A stretch of 64,000 nt of DNA, taken from NCBI GenBank assembly GCA_031422495.1, contig JANPLX010000100.1, forward strand, positions 1 to 64,000, given 5' to 3'. Source of the DNA: Aalborgiella sp031422495 (GTDB lineage Bacteria; Pseudomonadota; Gammaproteobacteria; Burkholderiales; Burkholderiaceae_C). The translations under genes were made by a program, and so were the position numbers. Under the pieces are notes generated by a model. The model saw nothing but the letters and a program-made list of their open reading frames with translations, had not been told where the DNA came from and made no database searches. Shown one piece after another: positions 59,899 through 64,000 of the stretch. Position 1 is the stretch's first letter. Each line of letters begins with the position of its first letter.

Positions 59899-60290
59899 GC
59901 TGTCCTCCGCAAAGTGCCTTTAAGCCCAACCAGGCTGACCATCGCGGCGAGCACCACCACCATGGCCGACAAAATCAGTCCGGTCGGCATCGCTGCCCAA
60001 CCGTCCTTGGCGTGGACCAGGGCATTGAGGAAGCCGACGACAAAAGTCGCCAGCAACAAACTCAGATAAATCATGCTGCGACGATGGCGCGTAGCGGGCG
60101 ACCGCAGCAGATCTATCGCACCCCACAGCAACACTGGGCCGACTATAAGCAGGCCTCCTGCCATCAGCCACGAGGCAAAATTCAGCCATTGGATCTGATG
60201 GCTGCTGAAGTAGGCCCAATCGCTGAGCAGCGCTCCCAAGAACAGCGGGAAGGAGGACAAGGCTAAGACTGCGTGCATTCGGGTATTCAT
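59895..60290 (-). CDS. DUF2231-type membrane protein
   Basis: A 131-residue protein with four predicted hydrophobic helices (ALSSFPLFLGALLSDWAYF, FASWLMAGGLLIVGPVLLWG, MIYLSLLLATFVVGFLNAL, GLILSAMVVVLAAMVSLVG). Conserved small-residue and His/Asp positions in the first two helices match DUF2231. The family has no assigned activity and is often found beside PQQ-type propeller dehydrogenases, as here, where the genes overlap by ATGA. It could be the electron-accepting or anchoring partner of that protein (inference). Confidence 0.8.
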   Translation of the reverse strand: MNTRMHAVLALSSFPLFLGALLSDWAYFSSHQIQWLNFASWLMAGGLLIVGPVLLWGAIDLLRSPATRHRRSMIYLSLLLATFVVGFLNALVHAKDGWAAMPTGLILSAMVVVLAAMVSLVGLKGTLRRTA

Positions 60291-60570
60291 AGCTGAAACG
60301 ATGTTTGCGAAGTAGTAGATTTGGAATCCGTATCAGTTTTACACAACCTCCAGCGCGAATCGCTGATGGCGTGAATCGCTTATAGGCTTTAGGGACCAAT
60401 TTGACAGCCTACACGATCCACAAACTGTAGTGCAAAGGCAATCATCTTAAACCCCATTTTGGCTACCGTCTGTTCGATACCGCACAGAGAGTAATTTTTC
60501 TTAGTGCTTTAATTTGCGTTGCAACTGCCGCATCACAACGGGCCTGCGCCCAAAGCGGAATAACTATGGC

Positions 60571-61335
60571 ATGAAAGAATCATTAAGATGGATCCCCTAC
60601 TGCGGCGAGGCACCGGGCCCAGAGGTCTGGCTGAGCCGCTGGAATTTCGATCCGGTGCTCGGCGCAGGGTTGCTACTGCTTGCGCTTGCGCTGTTGCGCT
60701 TGCCACTCAGCCAAGACCTTACTGCCCGGCGACTTTTGAGTCTGCGTAGTGCGTGGGCTCTGGCCGTCGTGCTTTACGTGTCTCCGCTGTGTGCCTTGAG
60801 CTCAGCATTCTTCACAGTGCGGGTAATTCATCACATCGCGCTCGTGTTGGTGATGGCACCCTTGCTTGTGTTCGGATTGGAACCCTGGCTGCAGCGACTG
60901 CCGATTTCGCTTTGGAGTTCTACCGCCATCGCCGCGGCAATCTTCTGGACTTGGCATGCGCCTGCCCCCTACGCGGCCGCGCTGTCATCGGTCTCGATCT
61001 ACGCGCTGATGCAATTCACGCTGCTGTCCAGCGCGATGGTTTTCTGGATCGCGATCCGTACATCTGATCCGCCTGCGGCGATGGCTGCCATCCTGGTCAC
61101 GACTGTGTTGATGGGTTTGCTGGGCGCGTTGATCACCTTCGCAGGTCGGCCGCTGTATGTCCCGCACTTCGCTTCAACACTGAGCTGGGGCGTGTCGCCG
61201 TTGGAAGATCAGCAACTCGCCGGCATCACTATGTGGGCACCCGGCAGCATTGCCTACTTGGCTGCGGCAATGTGGATCGGCTGGCGATGGATGAGCGCCG
61301 CACGTACGCGTGAGATGCGCACCGAGCCAGTATGA
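60571..61335 (+). CDS. ctaG: Cytochrome c oxidase assembly factor CtaG (caa3 type)
   Basis: A 254-residue polytopic membrane protein of the caa3-type CtaG family. It has about seven hydrophobic helices and the family features WNFDPVLGAG, HHIALVLVMAPLLVFG, WTWHAPAPYAAAL and DQQLAGITMWAPGSIAYL. It is needed for assembly of caa3-type oxidase, whose subunit II gene lies downstream at 62994. The frame extends upstream to 60514, but ATG 60571 starts at the recognisable family N-terminus. It overlaps the next gene by ATGA. The 280 bp upstream contain no gene. Confidence 0.88.
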   Translation: MKESLRWIPYCGEAPGPEVWLSRWNFDPVLGAGLLLLALALLRLPLSQDLTARRLLSLRSAWALAVVLYVSPLCALSSAFFTVRVIHHIALVLVMAPLLVFGLEPWLQRLPISLWSSTAIAAAIFWTWHAPAPYAAALSSVSIYALMQFTLLSSAMVFWIAIRTSDPPAAMAAILVTTVLMGLLGALITFAGRPLYVPHFASTLSWGVSPLEDQQLAGITMWAPGSIAYLAAAMWIGWRWMSAARTREMRTEPV

Positions 61336-61979
61336 ATCTCGTTGCTGCCATTGAATGGGCCGAGGGCTACCACCGGCGCGGTGTGTACTCGCCCATCGGC
61401 GTCGCCTTTCACTGGGTAATGGCGGCGCTGATGATTTTTCAGCTTGCGCACGGCTGGTACTTGGGCTGGTTACCGGTGGGCGGTGACAAGTACGTCGGTT
61501 ACCAAACCCACACGCAGGTCGGACTGACGATCATGCTGCTTGGCACATTGCGCTTTCTTTGGTACAGCCAACTCAGTGGGCCCGACAACGTTGACGAAGC
61601 CTCGTTGGCAGGTAAGGCCAGCCGCATGCTGCAAACTTGGTTTTATCTGAGCTTCTTCGCGCTTCCGATAAGTGGCTGGGTCATGTGGTCAACGCTACCG
61701 AGCGATTTGCCGTTGTCAATCGCCGGTGTGCTTCCGTTTCCCAATTTGCCTTTCGATCAGTTGTCTGAACGTTTACAGCACAGCCTGATGCAGTGGGCCG
61801 CAGCAGCGCACTTCTGGATCGTGTGGATCACGGCACTGATCATTCCCGGCCATGCCGGGGCGGCCGTGCTGCACTACCTGGTCAAGCGGGACAAAGTCCT
61901 GCATTCGATGTTCGACCTCAATGGGCCTGAGGTGCCGGGCGTACTGGGATCCGCGCAAGATAAAGGCTCAGCTGTGTGA
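61332..61979 (+). CDS. Cytochrome b561 family membrane protein
   Basis: A 215-residue four-helix b-type cytochrome. The first helix has the haem-ligand pattern VAFHWVMAALMIFQLAHGW, the second YQTHTQVGLTIMLLGTLRFLW, and the last MQWAAAAHFWIVWITALIIPGHAGAAVLHYLVKRD. These His spacings fit the prokaryotic b561/CybB group, which passes electrons between quinones and acceptors. It is translationally coupled to ctaG. Its 3' end overlaps the convergent cytochrome c gene by 62 bp. Confidence 0.88.
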   Translation: MNLVAAIEWAEGYHRRGVYSPIGVAFHWVMAALMIFQLAHGWYLGWLPVGGDKYVGYQTHTQVGLTIMLLGTLRFLWYSQLSGPDNVDEASLAGKASRMLQTWFYLSFFALPISGWVMWSTLPSDLPLSIAGVLPFPNLPFDQLSERLQHSLMQWAAAAHFWIVWITALIIPGHAGAAVLHYLVKRDKVLHSMFDLNGPEVPGVLGSAQDKGSAV

Positions 61980-62604
61980 CCTCCGCAGGCTTGAGCTGCT
62001 GCGCCACTTTCAACATCACATGATTGCCATCATTCCGCCTTTTCGAGACCTGCCAGTCCTGCAACTGCTGAACCAGGTAGAACGCTGGCTGCGCGTTCAG
62101 CGGTGGTCCGTTCACAGTGCCGAGACCTTCGGTACCATGGCATTGCATACATGCATCGACGTACAGCTTTGGCGTCGTCGCAGCCAGAAGTTCTTGATTA
62201 GCAGATGGCAAAGCCTGAGACGGCAGAGCAGCGTAGAAACTGGCTACTCGAACTCGTTCATCGCTGTCAAGAAAGCGCGCCACGTCGCGCATCACCTCAT
62301 GTGGCCTCAGGCCAGTCGCATAATCTTCCATCTGTTTTTGCAGATAGCCCGTCGGCAGGCCCGCCAAGCGCGGCGCGTCGAAACCATTGCCCTCGCCCCG
62401 CGCGCCGTGACAGGTGACACAGGCGTAGCGCGCGCCGCCTTCACCACCACTCATTGCAATGAGTTCACCACTTCGGCCCCACTGGTCATCACTGCGGCTC
62501 ATGCGATCTGTGCAAGCCGAGGTCAATACTGCCACGATCAAAGTCAGCGTTTGGCTGAAACGGCACGAAAGCCAGTGTCGGGAAAGCGATGGTTGTCTGC
62601 TCAT
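61918..62604 (-). CDS. Di-haem cytochrome c, probable lipoprotein
   Basis: A 228-residue exported cytochrome with two CxxCH motifs: CVTCHGARGEGNG and CMQCHGTEGLGTVNG, about 100 residues apart, as in cytochrome c4-type proteins. The N-terminus has a hydrophobic signal ending LTSAC, a likely lipobox. A longer start at 62664 is possible. The start codon at 62604 shares bases with the start of the divergent cytochrome gene (CATG), so one of the two annotated starts may be wrong or the promoters lie inside the opposite genes. It overlaps cytochrome b561 at its 3' end. Confidence 0.85.
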   Translation of the reverse strand: MSRQPSLSRHWLSCRFSQTLTLIVAVLTSACTDRMSRSDDQWGRSGELIAMSGGEGGARYACVTCHGARGEGNGFDAPRLAGLPTGYLQKQMEDYATGLRPHEVMRDVARFLDSDERVRVASFYAALPSQALPSANQELLAATTPKLYVDACMQCHGTEGLGTVNGPPLNAQPAFYLVQQLQDWQVSKRRNDGNHVMLKVAQQLKPAEVTQLSLYLARIPVRPAPQAH

Positions 62605-63031
62605 GGAAACTGAATTATCGTCTACACCAAGGAGGGTCTGCCTATGGGCGCGCTCAGCAACCATAGCAGGTCAGTGGTTAATACTTTTGTGTACGTCCCT
62701 TGTTGCATGTGACGGTCCGCCTGATCGGACTTCCACGCTGGGTGACGCCAACACAGCAAAGGGTCGGCAGCTCGTCATAAGCAAAGGCTGCGTTGCGTGT
62801 CACACCTTCCCCGATGTGGAGTGGCCACGTGGCGGGCTAGGACCCTCGCTGCAAAACTTTGGGCGTCAGGGCTTGATCGCTGGACGTCTGCCGAACCAAC
62901 CTGGCGTGTTGATGGAGTTCGTACGGAACGCGCCAATGTTGGTGACCGGAACGGCCATGCCTACCATTTTAATGACTGACCAGGAAGCCCGCGATGTTAC
63001 AGCCTATCTCCTCACTCTCAAGCCTAGCTGA
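62603..63031 (+). CDS. Mono-haem cytochrome c, probable lipoprotein
   Basis: A 142-residue exported cytochrome. The N-terminal stretch ends LLCTSLVAC, a likely lipobox. The single haem motif is CVACHTFPDVEWPRGGLGPSL, and GTAMPTILMTDQEARDVTAYLLTL supplies the distal Met ligand. It overlaps the start of the oxidase subunit II gene by 38 bp, suggesting coupling and a role as electron donor to, or part of, the caa3-type oxidase. The ATG at 62603 has no clear ribosome binding site. Confidence 0.82.
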   Translation: METELSSTPRRVCLWARSATIAGQWLILLCTSLVACDGPPDRTSTLGDANTAKGRQLVISKGCVACHTFPDVEWPRGGLGPSLQNFGRQGLIAGRLPNQPGVLMEFVRNAPMLVTGTAMPTILMTDQEARDVTAYLLTLKPS

Positions 63032-63998
63032 AGCGTTGAGCGGCTGGCCAGCGCCGGTGCTCGATCCGCATGGCCCGTTTTCGAACTCAGTCACCACGCT
63101 GGCTTGGGTGTTGATCGCCCTTATGACGCTGATCTTCGTGCTGGTGTGTGCAGCCATGTGGGTGGCGCTGTATGGCAGCGACAAGCTGCGCGCCCAGCTC
63201 GGTGGCGAGCACGTCGTCAAATGGTTCGGGCTGATCGTGCCGGCCGGCGTGCTGTTCTTGTTGCTGGCATGGGGCACGACGATGGTTGCAGGAATGACGA
63301 CGATCAAGGGCGACGAGTTGCGTATGCGCGTGTCTGGGAATATCTACTGGTGGCGCGTGTCCTACCTCGATGCTGCGGGCAATCAAGTAATGGCCGATGC
63401 CAACGAACTGCACATCCCCGCCGGTCGCCCGGTGGTCGTCGACATGGTCTCCGAAGATGTGATCCACAGCTTTTGGGTCCCCAAACTCGGTGGCAAGATG
63501 GACATGATTCCGGGCCGCACGAACCGGCTCAAGCTGCAAGCCGATAAGGCTGGCAACTTCGGGGGTCAATGCGCTGAATTCTGTGGTGGGGCGCATTCGC
63601 TGATGGGTTTCGTAGTCGTGGCGCATGAGCCTGCTGACTGGCAGCGCTGGTACGATGCACGACTTGCGCGTCTGCACTCAGCACCGGTTCTAACTGAGAC
63701 GCCGGTTCCTATCAGCGATGAGGTGAAGCGTGGCCGCCAGCTCTTCGGAGAGGTCGGTTGCGCTGCTTGCCACCGAGTTGCTGGTAGCTCTGCGCAAGGT
63801 CTATCTGGCCCGGACTTGACGCACGTGGGCTCGCGTCTTTCCTTGGGCGCAGGAATTTTGCCTAACACCCGGGGCACGTTGATCGGCTGGATCGGTGACA
63901 GCCAATCGATCAAACCGAATAACCGCATGCCAGCCTACCGCTCGCTGCAGGCCGCCGAGCTGAATGCTCTGGCCGCTTACATGGAGTCGTTGAAATGA
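62994..63998 (+). CDS. ctaC: Cytochrome c oxidase subunit II with fused cytochrome c (caa3 type)
   Basis: A 334-residue subunit II. Two N-terminal helices (about 35-60 and 75-100) are followed by the CuA cupredoxin domain with ligands His158, Cys193, Cys197, His201 and Met204 in HSFWVPKLGG and QCAEFCGGAHSLM. A C-terminal cytochrome c domain has CAACH at 256-260 and RMPAYRSLQAAEL, defining the caa3 type. It accepts electrons from cytochrome c at the periplasmic side. Subunit I is expected just beyond the window. AGGAAG precedes the ATG. Confidence 0.95.
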   Translation: MLQPISSLSSLAEALSGWPAPVLDPHGPFSNSVTTLAWVLIALMTLIFVLVCAAMWVALYGSDKLRAQLGGEHVVKWFGLIVPAGVLFLLLAWGTTMVAGMTTIKGDELRMRVSGNIYWWRVSYLDAAGNQVMADANELHIPAGRPVVVDMVSEDVIHSFWVPKLGGKMDMIPGRTNRLKLQADKAGNFGGQCAEFCGGAHSLMGFVVVAHEPADWQRWYDARLARLHSAPVLTETPVPISDEVKRGRQLFGEVGCAACHRVAGSSAQGLSGPDLTHVGSRLSLGAGILPNTRGTLIGWIGDSQSIKPNNRMPAYRSLQAAELNALAAYMESLK

Positions 63999-64000
63999 CG

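Noticed and set aside
63087..63677. 196-codon minus-strand frame opposite ctaC
   Set aside because: His/Arg-rich shadow of the CuA domain coding sequence.
1..64000. CRISPR arrays, tRNA and rRNA genes
   Set aside because: No regularly spaced direct repeats, and no tRNA or rRNA signature was recognised by eye; a tRNAscan/Rfam run would be needed for certainty.

Overview
The window looks like chromosome from a betaproteobacterium of the order Burkholderiales, most likely Comamonadaceae (Rhodoferax/Polaromonas-like). The assignment is inferred from gene content: argF-argD-DUF3579, rubredoxin followed by pilGHIJ-chpA, yqgE-ruvX-pyrR-pyrB-pseudo-pyrC, a UraD-AllC fusion, and an acyl-CoA dehydrogenase/nitronate monooxygenase pair after etfBA. 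A dispersed palindromic element seen throughout the first 53.5 kb resembles repeats I associate with Comamonadaceae genomes. No rRNA, tRNA or CRISPR array was found.

Layout. 1-10.1 kb: partial Na/Pi cotransporter, acyl-CoA synthetase, D-amino-acid dehydrogenase behind a tandem glycine riboswitch, a core-type methionine synthase, a serine hydrolase, an MDR-family oxidoreductase, and argF/argD. 10.3-15.5 kb: DUF3579 gene, etfBA, acyl-CoA dehydrogenase and nitronate monooxygenase, closed by a strong terminator. 15.5-16.9 kb: Y-family DNA polymerase under a perfect LexA box. 17-20 kb: polar amino-acid ABC transporter whose second permease gene carries an in-frame TAA. 20-30.2 kb: a complete purine/urate catabolic locus, with uraD-allC fusion, puuE and a GntR regulator facing uraH, puuD and xdhABC. 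Together these genes take xanthine through urate, 5-hydroxyisourate, OHCU, allantoin and allantoate. 30.2-33 kb: methyltransferase, ProQ-type RNA chaperone, hemL. 33-43.2 kb: rubredoxin and a Pil-Chp chemosensory operon ending in a 2005-residue ChpA-like kinase. 43.2-49.4 kb: photolyase, yqgE, ruvX, pyrR, pyrB, a catalytically dead dihydroorotase homologue, and plsC. 49.5-53.5 kb: an unrecognised gene bracketed by repeats, then a divergent ferric-iron ABC ATPase and permease sharing a Fur-like site.

From about 53.6 kb the character changes. A gene-poor stretch of about 0.8 kb leads into a more GC-rich block with a DUF305 periplasmic protein, a Cu+ P-type ATPase, a membrane protein, a gene broken by an IS630-type remnant, a sorbosone-dehydrogenase-like protein with a DUF2231 membrane partner, and a respiratory cluster (CtaG, cytochrome b561, two c-type cytochromes, caa3-type subunit II). 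The dispersed element is absent from this last 10 kb, which fits a horizontally acquired metal/respiration island.

The most unusual signal is the dispersed element of about 46 bp. About ten copies are intergenic, but clear copies also lie in frame inside etfA, xdhA, xdhB and xdhC, so it contributes residues to working enzymes. xdhC additionally holds a second, unrelated palindromic repeat in frame.
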